A program made the position numbers and the translations under genes. Below are positions 46,013 to 53,785 of a stretch of DNA of 64,000 nt, one piece after another (position 1 is the stretch's first letter; each line of letters starts with the position of its first letter). Location of the stretch: contig NZ_AP025286.1 of assembly GCF_036492245.1 (NCBI RefSeq), positions 2,170,001 to 2,234,000 of the forward strand, read 5' to 3'. The notes under the pieces were generated by a model, which was given only the letters and a program-made list of their open reading frames with translations, was not told the origin of the DNA and made no database searches. The stretch comes from Treponema bryantii. Its GTDB lineage: Bacteria; Spirochaetota; Spirochaetia; Treponematales; Treponemataceae.

Positions 46013-47479
46013 TTAGCGAGCCTCCTCATCTGAGCCACAAAGAAGTGGCACGAGCTTTTCAAGCTGCATACTGTGAGAGCCCTTAAGAAGAATTACATCG
46101 TTGTCGTTCGCAGTTAAATTAATTGATTCTGCTATTTCCTTAAAATTCTTATCATTTGATTCACTGAACCATTTTACACAAATATTTGAATCAGTCTGAA
46201 GAACTTTTTCAGCAACTTTCATTTCAGGCCCAACAAGATATACCTGAGATGCATCAGTTTCACTAATACGTGTACCAACAGTCTCATGTGATTTTTCTGA
46301 TTCTGCACCGAGCTCCTTCATATCACCAAGAACAAAAATCTTTTTGCCTACATTTTTAAGCTCATCACAGAAATCTATAACCTTCATCATTGAGTCGAGA
46401 TTAGCATTATAGCAGTCTTTAATAAGAACAACTTTCTTTCCATTGCAAAGTACAGACTGGCAAACTTCCATACGACCTGAAATTGCAGCTACAGTTTCAA
46501 GACCGCGTTTAATATCAGCTGATGGAATTCCAATTTCCTTTGCACAGGCAATTACAGAAAGAGCATTCAGATAGTTATAACTTCCAGAAAGAGGAAGATT
46601 TACAGTAAGACCATCAAGTTCAAAAGCTGTTCCAAAAAGTCCTTTATCTTCAATAAATTTTACGCCACTCTTGTCAGCAGGAACATCCTTACCAAACTTT
46701 ACAATTTTACCGCGAACACCTTTTGTACAGTAATCTGCAAACGGATCAGCTGCACCAACAATTGCAGCACCATCAGCCGGAATATAAGCAAGGCTCTTTC
46801 TCTTTTCAGTTGCAATGTTCTGCTGGCTTCCAAGAATACCAATATGTGCAGTTCCGATATTTGTGATGATTCCAAAACGAGATTTCAAAACCTTTGAGAT
46901 TTCACCGATTTCATTTACACGGTTCATACCCATTTCAAAGATTCCGATTTTTTCATCACCACGAATCTTGAATACAGAAAGTGGAAGTCCTGTTTCAGAA
47001 TTAAGGTTTCCGTATGTATATGCAACACCAGCATCACCAAAATGAGCGCGTGCTACACTTACCATCATTTCCTTAGTAGTTGTTTTTCCACTTGAACCTG
47101 TAATGCTTACAAGAATCATATTACGGCATTTCTTTGTAACATAAGCCTCTGCAGCATCCTGTAAAGCATGAAGAGTATTTTCAACACGAACAAAACAAAC
47201 TCCTGAATTAGCAGCTGCAAGTTCCTCATAATAAGAAACCTTTTCCTGATATTCAGCTTCATTCATAAGAACAACAGATGCTCCTTTTTTTAAAACATCA
47301 GGAATATATTTATGGCCATTCTGGAACTCACCCATAAGAGGCACGAACATGCAAGGCTTTTCAGAACTTACATTACGGCTGTCTGTCTGTACGTCGTTAA
47401 ATAAACATGGAGCACTGCCAATCTGAGTGCCCTTAACCGCTGTAAGAAGCTCTTCTTTTGTAAGCAGACTCTCTGTCAT
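46013..47479 (-). CDS. murF: UDP-MurNAc-tripeptide-D-Ala-D-Ala ligase MurF
   Basis: 488 residues. It adds D-Ala-D-Ala to the peptidoglycan precursor. The P-loop is SITGSSGKTTTKEMM (about 125-139). NLNSETGLPLSVF and GIFEMGMNRVNEI are MurF motifs, and the C-terminal domain has KDCYNANLDSM. It overlaps ftsL by four bases and precedes ftsW by two. murD, murG, murC and mraY are absent from the cluster. Confidence 0.95.
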   Translation of the reverse strand: MTESLLTKEELLTAVKGTQIGSAPCLFNDVQTDSRNVSSEKPCMFVPLMGEFQNGHKYIPDVLKKGASVVLMNEAEYQEKVSYYEELAAANSGVCFVRVENTLHALQDAAEAYVTKKCRNMILVSITGSSGKTTTKEMMVSVARAHFGDAGVAYTYGNLNSETGLPLSVFKIRGDEKIGIFEMGMNRVNEIGEISKVLKSRFGIITNIGTAHIGILGSQQNIATEKRKSLAYIPADGAAIVGAADPFADYCTKGVRGKIVKFGKDVPADKSGVKFIEDKGLFGTAFELDGLTVNLPLSGSYNYLNALSVIACAKEIGIPSADIKRGLETVAAISGRMEVCQSVLCNGKKVVLIKDCYNANLDSMMKVIDFCDELKNVGKKIFVLGDMKELGAESEKSHETVGTRISETDASQVYLVGPEMKVAEKVLQTDSNICVKWFSESNDKNFKEIAESINLTANDNDVILLKGSHSMQLEKLVPLLCGSDEEAR

Positions 47480-47778
47480 TTTTTCTCTCCCGTCATCTCA
47501 ACACGAACTATATCTTCAGTTTCAGCCTTGTGCATTCCAAGTTCTTCAACTGCAATCTTTTCAATTCTATCAGCACTTGAAAGCACAGCAATGTCACTGA
47601 CAAGCTTCTTATTTTCTTCAATCAGCTTTTCCTGCTTCTTTTCCAGCTCTCTGATTTCGCTGGTAAGAGCCATGTATCGCCTTGCCTGAGCTGCGTAAAG
47701 ACACAAAATCAGAGGGATAGCAAGTACAAATACACAGAAGAAAAACTTAACTATAAAATCCTTAACACCACGCTTCAT
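47476..47778 (-). CDS. ftsL: FtsL-like division protein
   Basis: 100 residues: one membrane helix (about 11-30), then a coiled coil (about 38-62) and a short C-terminal region with VEELGMHKA. That fits the FtsL/DivIC bitopic type. Sequence similarity in this family is weak, so the position between rsmH and murF carries the assignment. It overlaps murF by four bases. Confidence 0.75.
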   Translation of the reverse strand: MKRGVKDFIVKFFFCVFVLAIPLILCLYAAQARRYMALTSEIRELEKKQEKLIEENKKLVSDIAVLSSADRIEKIAVEELGMHKAETEDIVRVEMTGEKK

Positions 47779-47781
47779 AAA

Positions 47782-48768
47782 CTAAAAACCTATCACTCCA
47801 TCCAGATGATATGGAGTATCATCCTTGATTTTTCGGATTACACGAAGCTTGGCACTACGTGAAGGAGAATTCTCCTTAACTTCTTTATCTGTAGGTGCAA
47901 CAGGCTTACGGGTAATAAGCTCTGCACACTGCTCACCACCGCAACGGCATACAGCAACTTCAGGAGGACATACACACTGCTTGCCGAGATTGCGGAAATA
48001 ATTCTTAACAATACGGTCTTCAAGAGAATGGAATGTAATTACACCCATTTTTCCGCCAGGCTGGAGACAGCCGAATGCATCATGCAAAGCTTTTGGAAGA
48101 CGTTTTAATTCGCCGTTTACAGCAATACGCAGAGCCTGGAAAGTTCTTGTAGCAGGATGAATAGGACCATAGCGGTAGTTGGCAGGAACAGCATTCCAGA
48201 TTACTTCAGCAAGTGCTTTAGAGGATTCAATACGTCCACCATTGCGGGCTTCAACAATAGCACGCGCAATACGGCGGCTGAGTTTTTCTTCGCCATAAAG
48301 ATAGATTAAATCTGCGAGCTTTTCTTCAGGAAGTTCATTTACTAAATCAGCAGCAGACTCCCCTTCAGAAGAATTCAGACGCATATCAAGTTTTTCATCA
48401 TAACGGAAAGAAAAACCTCTTTCAGATTTTTCATAATGAAAAACAGAAATACCGAGATCAAAAAGAATAATATTTGGACGCTTATATTCAGAAGGATAAT
48501 CAGCATAGAAATCCTGGAACCAGCCGTTGTAAAAATGCACGCGCTCGCCAAACTCGCTAAGACGTTCTTTTGCACGTGCCTGAATAACCTTATCAGCATC
48601 CAGACCGATTATAGAAAGAGACGGATAGTTTTTCAAAAAGTTATAAGTATGGCCGCCCTCACCCAGAGTCGAGTCAATCATTAAAGCATCAGCTTCGAAC
48701 GGCTCACCTACTGGAGAAAGATATTCCAGACACTCATTTAATAAAACCGGAGTGTGTACGATTTCCAC
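47782..48768 (-). CDS. rsmH: 16S rRNA (cytosine-1402-N4)-methyltransferase RsmH
   Basis: 328 residues. SAM-binding start HTPVLLNECLEYLS with DSTLGEGGHT. ILFDLGISVFHYEKSERGFSF and VITFHSLEDRIVKNYFR are family signatures. A CVCPPEVAVCRCGGEQC cysteine-rich loop lies near 260. It follows mraZ by 28 bases. Confidence 0.95.
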   Translation of the reverse strand: MEIVHTPVLLNECLEYLSPVGEPFEADALMIDSTLGEGGHTYNFLKNYPSLSIIGLDADKVIQARAKERLSEFGERVHFYNGWFQDFYADYPSEYKRPNIILFDLGISVFHYEKSERGFSFRYDEKLDMRLNSSEGESAADLVNELPEEKLADLIYLYGEEKLSRRIARAIVEARNGGRIESSKALAEVIWNAVPANYRYGPIHPATRTFQALRIAVNGELKRLPKALHDAFGCLQPGGKMGVITFHSLEDRIVKNYFRNLGKQCVCPPEVAVCRCGGEQCAELITRKPVAPTDKEVKENSPSRSAKLRVIRKIKDDTPYHLDGVIGF

Positions 48769-48796
48769 TTTTTAATCCCACCTAATTTTAAAAAGT

Positions 48797-49240
48797 TTAA
48801 AAATTAATATCGTTGAATTCCTCAGCTGCATCGCGGAACGAATCCTCAGATTCAGCCAGGTAATCCTTGTAAGTCTGAGAATCCCAGAGTTCCATGTACT
48901 TTGCAATTCCAAGAACTACACAGTCCTTAGAAAGATTTGCATATTCACGAAGACTCTGAGGAATGGAAAGCCTGCCGTTCTTATCGAACTCTACAGGCTG
49001 TGCAGGTGCAACAAAGTGTCGTAAAACTCCTAAACTTTTGCTTTTCATCATAGAAGCATTACTCATAAGCTTCCCCTGAAAAGCTTCCCATTCATCAGTA
49101 GTAAAAAGCCATAAGCAGCGATCTAAACCTTTGGTAACCATAAGTACGTTTTGATTAACGGCCGTTCTCAATTTTACAGGAAACGAGACACGCCCTTTTT
49201 CATCAATCGTATTATTGTATTCACCAGTTAACAGATTCAT
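48797..49240 (-). CDS. mraZ: Transcriptional regulator MraZ
   Basis: 147 residues from the ATG at 49240; a GTG six bases upstream is part of the operator repeats. MraZ forms a ring of AbrB-like subunits and controls the dcw operon. The two SpoVT-AbrB-type repeats are visible as NTIDEKGRVSFPVKLR and FDKNGRLSIPQSLREY. Four phased GTGG sites precede the gene, so autoregulation is likely. Confidence 0.95.
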   Translation of the reverse strand: MNLLTGEYNNTIDEKGRVSFPVKLRTAVNQNVLMVTKGLDRCLWLFTTDEWEAFQGKLMSNASMMKSKSLGVLRHFVAPAQPVEFDKNGRLSIPQSLREYANLSKDCVVLGIAKYMELWDSQTYKDYLAESEDSFRDAAEEFNDINF

Positions 49241-49241
49241 A

Positions 49242-49278
49242 CCCACTTACTACCACTTTTTACCACTTTTTCCCACTT
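49242..49278 (-). promoter_or_regulatory. MraZ box array, four sites at 10-bp period
   Basis: Minus-strand repeats AAGTGG(G/T) begin exactly 10 bp apart: plus-strand CCCACTT at 49242-49248 and 49272-49278, ACCACTT at 49252-49258 and 49262-49268. A fifth ACCACTT at 49313-49319 touches the -35. Known MraZ boxes are direct TGGGN repeats with 5-base spacers between promoter and start codon. Confidence 0.85.
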
Positions 49279-49285
49279 ATCTATC

Positions 49286-49313
49286 ATTTTATACCAAAAA
49301 TTCCTAAAGTCAA
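49286..49313 (-). promoter_or_regulatory. Promoter of the dcw operon
   Basis: Minus strand: TTGACT (49308-49313), a 16-base spacer, then TAAAAT (49286-49291). The start would be near 49279, so the four MraZ boxes fall in the transcribed leader. Confidence 0.55.
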
Positions 49314-49402
49314 CCACTTTTTTTGACGATAATATAAAAAATTTTTTGATTTTTTATATTTTACTTATACGGTTAAATACTATACTCTTTGACACACTGT
49401 AT

Positions 49403-50152
49403 ATGGCGTTTTCCACACTAAATGAAAGCAAACTACACAATTCTCTAAAAATCCTTTATCAGGAGATTTATGAAGGCCAGACAGAAACAGAACAGGATGG
49501 CTTTATTTACGATATAGTTACTAAAAACAGAAATATAATAGAAATACAGACAAAGAACCTTGCAAAGCTGTTACCCAAGATTCTAAAAACAATTGAGAAC
49601 GGTCATAATATCAAACTGATTCATCCGGTTCCAACAACAACAAGAATAGAACTAAAAGACGAACAGGGAACAATAATATCAAAAAGAAAAAGCCCAAAAA
49701 AAGGAAGTATTTACAACATTTTCCGCGAGCTTACAGGACTTTATCCCGTAATCACAAACCCGCACTTTTCACTGGAAGTTATAGAAATAGAAATGACAGA
49801 AGAACGGACACGAACAATAGAACCCGTTCAATCAAAAAATGGCCGCCGCCGATTCCGCCGAAACTGGATCAAAACCGGAAAACGTCTGGACACCATAATA
49901 AACACAACAAGATTTTCAAAGCCGGAAGATTACTTAAAACTTCTGCCTCCACTACCCCAGCCGTTTTGCGCAAAAGATCTCAAGCAAGCCTTAGATAAAA
50001 ATCCAGACATCCCAAAACACACCGCCGACGCACACCTCATCATGTGGGTACTTTCCCATGCAGGCCTCCTCGAACACTCAGAGACCAAGGGCCGTACAAA
50101 ATATTACAAATTCCTCACAGAGCACATGGAGCCCACAGAGAAAAAATTATAA
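49403..50152 (+). CDS. Conserved hypothetical with PD-(D/E)XK-like motif and winged-helix tail
   Basis: 249 residues from the ATG at 49403; the frame is open to an ATG at 49346, without a ribosome site at either. The N-terminal part (about 10-75) holds FIYDIVTKNRNIIEIQT, where Asp and Glu-x-Gln sit as in PD-(D/E)XK nucleases. The C-terminal 60 residues (FCAKDLKQALDKN, LIMWVLSHAGLLEHSE, GRTKYYKF) look like a winged helix. The last dozen codons are supplied by a CACAGAG repeat. No neighbour suggests a restriction or defence system; function unknown. Confidence 0.65.
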   Translation: MAFSTLNESKLHNSLKILYQEIYEGQTETEQDGFIYDIVTKNRNIIEIQTKNLAKLLPKILKTIENGHNIKLIHPVPTTTRIELKDEQGTIISKRKSPKKGSIYNIFRELTGLYPVITNPHFSLEVIEIEMTEERTRTIEPVQSKNGRRRFRRNWIKTGKRLDTIINTTRFSKPEDYLKLLPPLPQPFCAKDLKQALDKNPDIPKHTADAHLIMWVLSHAGLLEHSETKGRTKYYKFLTEHMEPTEKKL

Positions 50153-50157
50153 TAAAA
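50111..50157. repeat. CACAGAG-type repeat, half copy
   Basis: Only the left arm (CCTCACAGAG, GCCCACAGAG) and the A+T centre (ttataataaaaaaa) are present; the CTCTGTG arm is missing. It encodes the end of the preceding gene. Confidence 0.6.
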
Positions 50158-50189
50158 AAAGACCGTCCCATTCGGAACGGTCTTTCTTT
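50158..50189. terminator. Bidirectional terminator between the unknown gene and flaA
   Basis: AAAGACCGT (50158-50166) and ACGGTCTTT (50177-50185) form a perfect stem around a 10-base loop. A T-rich tail follows to the right and A-rich DNA lies to the left, so it works in both directions. Confidence 0.85.
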
Positions 50190-50207
50190 TGCATGATTTA
50201 TAGAAGA

Positions 50208-50930
50208 CTACCAGTTATCAGCCATGTCATCTTCATCGTGGTTTTCCATGTCATAAAGGTCTGTTACAACACGAAGGTCATCAAAGTACATATAGTATGT
50301 ACCACGAGCCTGCATTGGATTACAGTCTACACGGAAACCAAGAATCTTAAGGCCAGGCTTATCACCGTAGTAAGCACTGTTCTGAACAATACCATGTTCT
50401 CCATCTGGACTTGGTGGAACTACACAGATAAGCTTTTTCCATCCAGAGAAACCAAGGCTTCCCATGTAAAGCTCATAGTTGCGTCCAAAATAGTCCTGAA
50501 CAAGAACATAAAGTTCATGATCCTGATTACGTCCACAAACCCATACAGAAACAGTCTTTGTTACACCCTCAATTGCAAGAGGACGTCCAGACTTAATTGT
50601 GAAAGAGTTTCTACCACGGCGGAAGAAATCTACTCTTACACCAAGTACATTTACATCTTCTGCTTCTTTACCTTCATCTTCTGGAAGTGGCTCCTTCATA
50701 GCAGGATTACCTTCAAAAAGACGACTTGTAATTACACCATCATCAGCAGACATGTGAACGTTCCATGAACCTTCACGCTCAAACTTGTCTACAGAAACTT
50801 CGCGCAATGCTGACTCAGCTGAATCTGCACCAACATTTTCCGGATTAGGCTCCTGAAGGCTTGAATTCTGAGCGAAAGCAACACCCATAGCGAGCACAGC
50901 AATAATACTAATTGTTACAAGCTTTTTCAT
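50208..50930 (-). CDS. flaA: Flagellar filament outer-layer protein FlaA family, second gene
   Basis: 240 residues with a signal peptide (cleavage near AFA-QN, residue 20). FlaA coats the FlaB core of spirochaetal periplasmic filaments. The shared FlaA motifs are present: VLGVRVDFFRRGRNSFTIK, VSVWVCGRN, LGFSGWKKL and YMYFDDLRVVTD. The tail is acidic (NHDEDDMADNW). It overlaps the stop of the paralogue by one base, so both are made from one transcript. Confidence 0.9.
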   Translation of the reverse strand: MKKLVTISIIAVLAMGVAFAQNSSLQEPNPENVGADSAESALREVSVDKFEREGSWNVHMSADDGVITSRLFEGNPAMKEPLPEDEGKEAEDVNVLGVRVDFFRRGRNSFTIKSGRPLAIEGVTKTVSVWVCGRNQDHELYVLVQDYFGRNYELYMGSLGFSGWKKLICVVPPSPDGEHGIVQNSAYYGDKPGLKILGFRVDCNPMQARGTYYMYFDDLRVVTDLYDMENHDEDDMADNW

Positions 50931-51688
50931 TATTTAGCCTCCGAAACATCATCTGAATCCGAACTGTCACCAAAATCAACTTCATTCAACTCATAACCAT
51001 CGTAGATAAGAGAGAGAGAATTAGATGTGTATTTGATCTGATCAAAGTAAACAACAAAGTTATCAACATACTCTTCAGCATCTGAACGAATTCTGAAACC
51101 TACAAATGTAAGGTTTTCAGGACCAGAACGAAGATGTGAACTCTGCTGAATCCAGCCAGGAATATTTACAATAATATTTTTCCAGCCATGGAATGCAAGA
51201 CTTCCGGCAGGAAGAACCTTTACAGTTCCAAGAGCATCTCTTACCATAACTTCAAGATAGTAGTTATAACCAGCACCCCAGATCCAGAAATCCATCTGAG
51301 AAACAGTTCCTACAAAAGGAATCTCGAAAGACTTTCCGTCTGCTGTAGGATAAACTTCGAACCAGTTATCACCCTTACGTTTGAAAGCAGTTTTTACACC
51401 GAAAACCTTAAATTCCTTATCTTCACCCTTATGAAGCTGTTTTAAAGAATTTGGAACACCTTCAAAATAGCCTGTTTTAGGATATCCATCTGCAATAAAG
51501 CGGCTTGAACCAACTTCCCAGTCCCAGCTGTAAGCTTTACCGTTGTACATATAATTCTGCGAACCGGCAGAATCAAAATCATCCAATACGAATGTCTCAA
51601 TGCTGCGTGAATTAGGCTGAGCAAAAGCTGGCAAACCTATTACAAACAGACATGCAAGACCAATAAGAACTTTAAGTTCCCTTTTCAT
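50930..51688 (-). CDS. flaA: Flagellar filament outer-layer protein FlaA family, first gene
   Basis: 252 residues from the ATG at 51688, with AAGGAG 6 bases upstream. A signal peptide ends near PAFA-QP. FlaA motifs: VFGVKTAFKRKGDNWFEVYP, MDFWIWGAGYNYYLEV, LAFHGWKNI and VVYFDQIKYTSNS. It shares its layout with the next gene but not its detailed sequence, consistent with FlaA1/FlaA2-type heteromers. An excellent sigma-28-type promoter precedes it. Confidence 0.9.
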   Translation of the reverse strand: MKRELKVLIGLACLFVIGLPAFAQPNSRSIETFVLDDFDSAGSQNYMYNGKAYSWDWEVGSSRFIADGYPKTGYFEGVPNSLKQLHKGEDKEFKVFGVKTAFKRKGDNWFEVYPTADGKSFEIPFVGTVSQMDFWIWGAGYNYYLEVMVRDALGTVKVLPAGSLAFHGWKNIIVNIPGWIQQSSHLRSGPENLTFVGFRIRSDAEEYVDNFVVYFDQIKYTSNSLSLIYDGYELNEVDFGDSSDSDDVSEAK

Positions 51689-51741
51689 GCAAAACTCCTT
51701 GAAACTTTTATCAGACCGATAAAAAGATTTATACCCTTTAA

Positions 51742-51768
51742 TTATCGGCAATAACAGTCAAATTTATA
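51742..51768 (-). promoter_or_regulatory. Sigma-28 (FliA) promoter of the flaA pair
   Basis: Minus strand: TATA (51765-51768), a 15-base spacer, and a perfect GCCGATAA (51742-51749). This is 11 of 12 to TAAA-N15-GCCGATAA. The leader would be about 45 bases. The 330 bases between flaA and the aldolase gene otherwise hold a heptamer array, a C-type repeat and the aldolase promoter. Confidence 0.75.
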
Positions 51769-51814
51769 ACTCATTCAATTATATTTCCTATGATATTATT
51801 TGTCAAACGAAATT

Positions 51815-51849
51815 CTAGGTTTTAGGTGTTAGGTTTCAGGTTCCAGGTT
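51815..51849 (+). repeat. Five in-phase heptamers of (T/C)AGGTNN
   Basis: TAGGTTT, TAGGTGT, TAGGTTT, CAGGTTC and CAGGTTT follow one another without gaps at 51815-51849 and run into the C-type repeat. It looks like a telomere-type simple repeat. Confidence 0.75.
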
Positions 51850-51855
51850 TTAAGC

Positions 51856-51933
51856 GGGGGGGAAGTCTCCCCCTCGGCCGCACTTCGTTGCGGCCTACCC
51901 TCTCTAACGGGGGACACCCCCGTAACGCCCCCA
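51856..51933. repeat. Dispersed C-type repeat, copy 2
   Basis: It aligns end to end with 7804-7884: GGGGGAAG, CTCCCCCTCG, CGCACT, CTACCCTCTCT, a final hairpin and AACGCCCC. The middle forms a perfect GGCCGC / GCGGCC stem. The last hairpin has arms ACGGGGG and CCCCCGT, where copy 1 has GCGGGG and CCCCGC. Confidence 0.75.
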
Positions 51934-51938
51934 ATATA

Positions 51939-51967
51939 TTGAATAAACCTTCAATTTATTTTATTAT
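51939..51967 (+). promoter_or_regulatory. Promoter of the aldolase gene
   Basis: TTGAAT (51939-51944) and TATTAT (51962-51967) with a 17-base spacer. The start near 51974 leaves a 45-base leader. Confidence 0.55.
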
Positions 51968-52018
51968 TTACATCAAAGAAATCTCAGGCGATGTACGTCT
52001 GAATAAAGGATGTTAATT

Positions 52019-53026
52019 ATGGCTAACATTATTAGTTACAAAGATCTCGGCCTCGTAAACACACGTGATATGTTTGCAAAGGCTATGAAAGGCGGATATG
52101 CTATTCCAGCATATAACTTCAATAACATGGAACAGATGCAGGCTATCATCATGGCTTGTGTTGAAACAAAATCTCCTGTTGTTCTCCAGGTTTCAAAGGG
52201 AGCTCGCGCTTACGCAAACGCAAATATCCTCCGCAACATGGCTCGCGGTGCTGTAGAGTATGCTCACGAACTCGGATGTGATATTCCTATCGCTCTTCAC
52301 CTTGACCACGGTCCAAACTTCGAAGTAGCTAAAGACTGTATCGACAACGGATTCTCATCTGTAATGATCGACGGTTCTTCACTCTCATACGAAGACAACA
52401 TCGCCCTCACAAAGAAAGTAGTAGACTATGCTCACCAGTTCGACGTAACTGTAGAAGCAGAGCTCGGAGTTCTCGGTGGTGTAGAAGAGGATGTTGCTGC
52501 TGAAGAATCTAAATATACAAAGCCAGAAGAAGTAATTGACTTCACTTCAAAGACTGGATGTGACTCACTTGCTATTTCTATCGGAACTTCACACGGACGC
52601 TGTAAGTTCACTCCAGAGCAGTGTACACGCCGCGAAGATGGTACTTTGGTTCCACCTCCACTGGCATTCGATGTTCTCGAAGCAATCGAAAAGCAGCTCC
52701 CAGGTTTCCCAATTGTACTCCACGGATCTTCTTCAGTTCCACAGATTTACGTTGCAGAAATCGAAAAGTACGGCGGAAAGATTCCTAACTCTGTAGGTAT
52801 TCCAGAAGAACAGCTCCGCAAGGCTGCTAAGTCTGCAGTATGTAAAATCAACGTAGACTCAGACGGACGTCTTGCTATGACAGCTGCTATCCGTAAGCAC
52901 CTTGTTGAGCATCCAGAAGACTTTGACCCACGTCAGTACCTCACAGACGCTCGTGCAGAACTCGTAAAGATGTATGCAGACAAGAACCGCAACGTATTCG
53001 GTTCAGCTGGTCATGCACTCGACTAG
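52019..53026 (+). CDS. fba: Fructose-bisphosphate aldolase, class II
   Basis: 335 residues from the ATG at 52019; AAAGGA lies 8 bases before it, and an ATG at 52010 is inside that site. Zinc-dependent glycolytic aldolase. LHLDHG (93-98) holds the catalytic Asp96 and ligand His97. VTVEAELGVLGGVEEDV is the class II loop, and LHGSSSVP carries the phosphate contact. The coding sequence uses few rare codons, as expected of a highly expressed gene. Two hairpins follow. Confidence 0.96.
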   Translation: MANIISYKDLGLVNTRDMFAKAMKGGYAIPAYNFNNMEQMQAIIMACVETKSPVVLQVSKGARAYANANILRNMARGAVEYAHELGCDIPIALHLDHGPNFEVAKDCIDNGFSSVMIDGSSLSYEDNIALTKKVVDYAHQFDVTVEAELGVLGGVEEDVAAEESKYTKPEEVIDFTSKTGCDSLAISIGTSHGRCKFTPEQCTRREDGTLVPPPLAFDVLEAIEKQLPGFPIVLHGSSSVPQIYVAEIEKYGGKIPNSVGIPEEQLRKAAKSAVCKINVDSDGRLAMTAAIRKHLVEHPEDFDPRQYLTDARAELVKMYADKNRNVFGSAGHALD

Positions 53027-53036
53027 TTCTCTATAA

Positions 53037-53063
53037 TGGTGGTTAAACTTTTCTAAACCACCA
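53037..53063. terminator. First hairpin after the aldolase gene
   Basis: TGGTGGTT (53037-53044) and AACCACCA (53056-53063) pair around an 11-base loop and are followed by an A-run rather than T. It may stabilise the mRNA end or act for the converging gene. Confidence 0.6.
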
Positions 53064-53064
53064 T

Positions 53065-53100
53065 AAAAAAAGACTTCGTTGAATAACGAAGTCTTTTTTA
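53065..53100. terminator. Strong bidirectional terminator
   Basis: AAAAAAGACTTCGTT and AACGAAGTCTTTTTT pair perfectly around GAAT. Poly-A on the left and poly-T on the right make it work for both the aldolase gene and the converging membrane protein gene. Confidence 0.9.
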
Positions 53101-53107
53101 TTTAACC

Positions 53108-53758
53108 TTATTCTTTATCCCGAACCGTAAACACGCCAAGTCTGCTTAGAATAAACAGTATCGGCAGTGTTGCACAGAATATTCCGCTGAGCACCAGAAT
53201 CAAAAAGTAACTCATATCAAGAATATACATAGTTTCCACAACAGATGGAAAAACAATACTTACAACCGCCGTAATAATCCAGATAGCAGCAAAGAAATGT
53301 TTTTTAGCAGTTATTGTTTTTTCAATATGCTTGGCACTAAGTCCCAAAGAAAAAATCATAACCGTAAACAGAGTTGGTTTAATAAACAATGGAAATGTTG
53401 TAATGATTTTTTCTGAGCCAGACAGAATTGTGTATGGCAGATAAATCAAATAAAAAGAAATCAAAAGTGGAAAAAGAGCTTCTATTTTATAAGAAATTGT
53501 ATCCTTAGAAATAAGAAAAAATACTCCGTAAAGAACAATTACAGGAAGCAGAGACTGTCGAAGCAGCAGATACCACATATTCAGTTCAAATGAATATGGA
53601 ATTACTCTGTGTGAATATAAAAAGAAAGCCCTGAAGCCACATACAAGCACGGCAGAAATGAGTCCGGTAAAAATAACAGGAATCATATGCGGGTTTCTTT
53701 TATAAAAACACCAGGATGCAAGAATCAATGGCAGTAATAATAACATAAAAAGATACAT
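53108..53758 (-). CDS. Polytopic membrane protein of unknown function
   Basis: 216 residues with about seven hydrophobic segments (roughly 1-15, 25-45, 62-82, 90-110, 125-142, 155-172, 180-208) and short polar loops. No catalytic motif or family signature is recognised. The ATG lies 27 bases after manA on the same strand, so they may be co-transcribed. Confidence 0.7.
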   Translation of the reverse strand: MYLFMLLLLPLILASWCFYKRNPHMIPVIFTGLISAVLVCGFRAFFLYSHRVIPYSFELNMWYLLLRQSLLPVIVLYGVFFLISKDTISYKIEALFPLLISFYLIYLPYTILSGSEKIITTFPLFIKPTLFTVMIFSLGLSAKHIEKTITAKKHFFAAIWIITAVVSIVFPSVVETMYILDMSYFLILVLSGIFCATLPILFILSRLGVFTVRDKE

Positions 53759-53785
53759 GCTTAAAAAATACAGTTTAGCACCGGT

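Noticed and set aside
51815-51933. Possible CRISPR array (short regular repeats followed by palindromes)
   Set aside because: The units are 7 bp with no spacers, and no cas gene is in the window.
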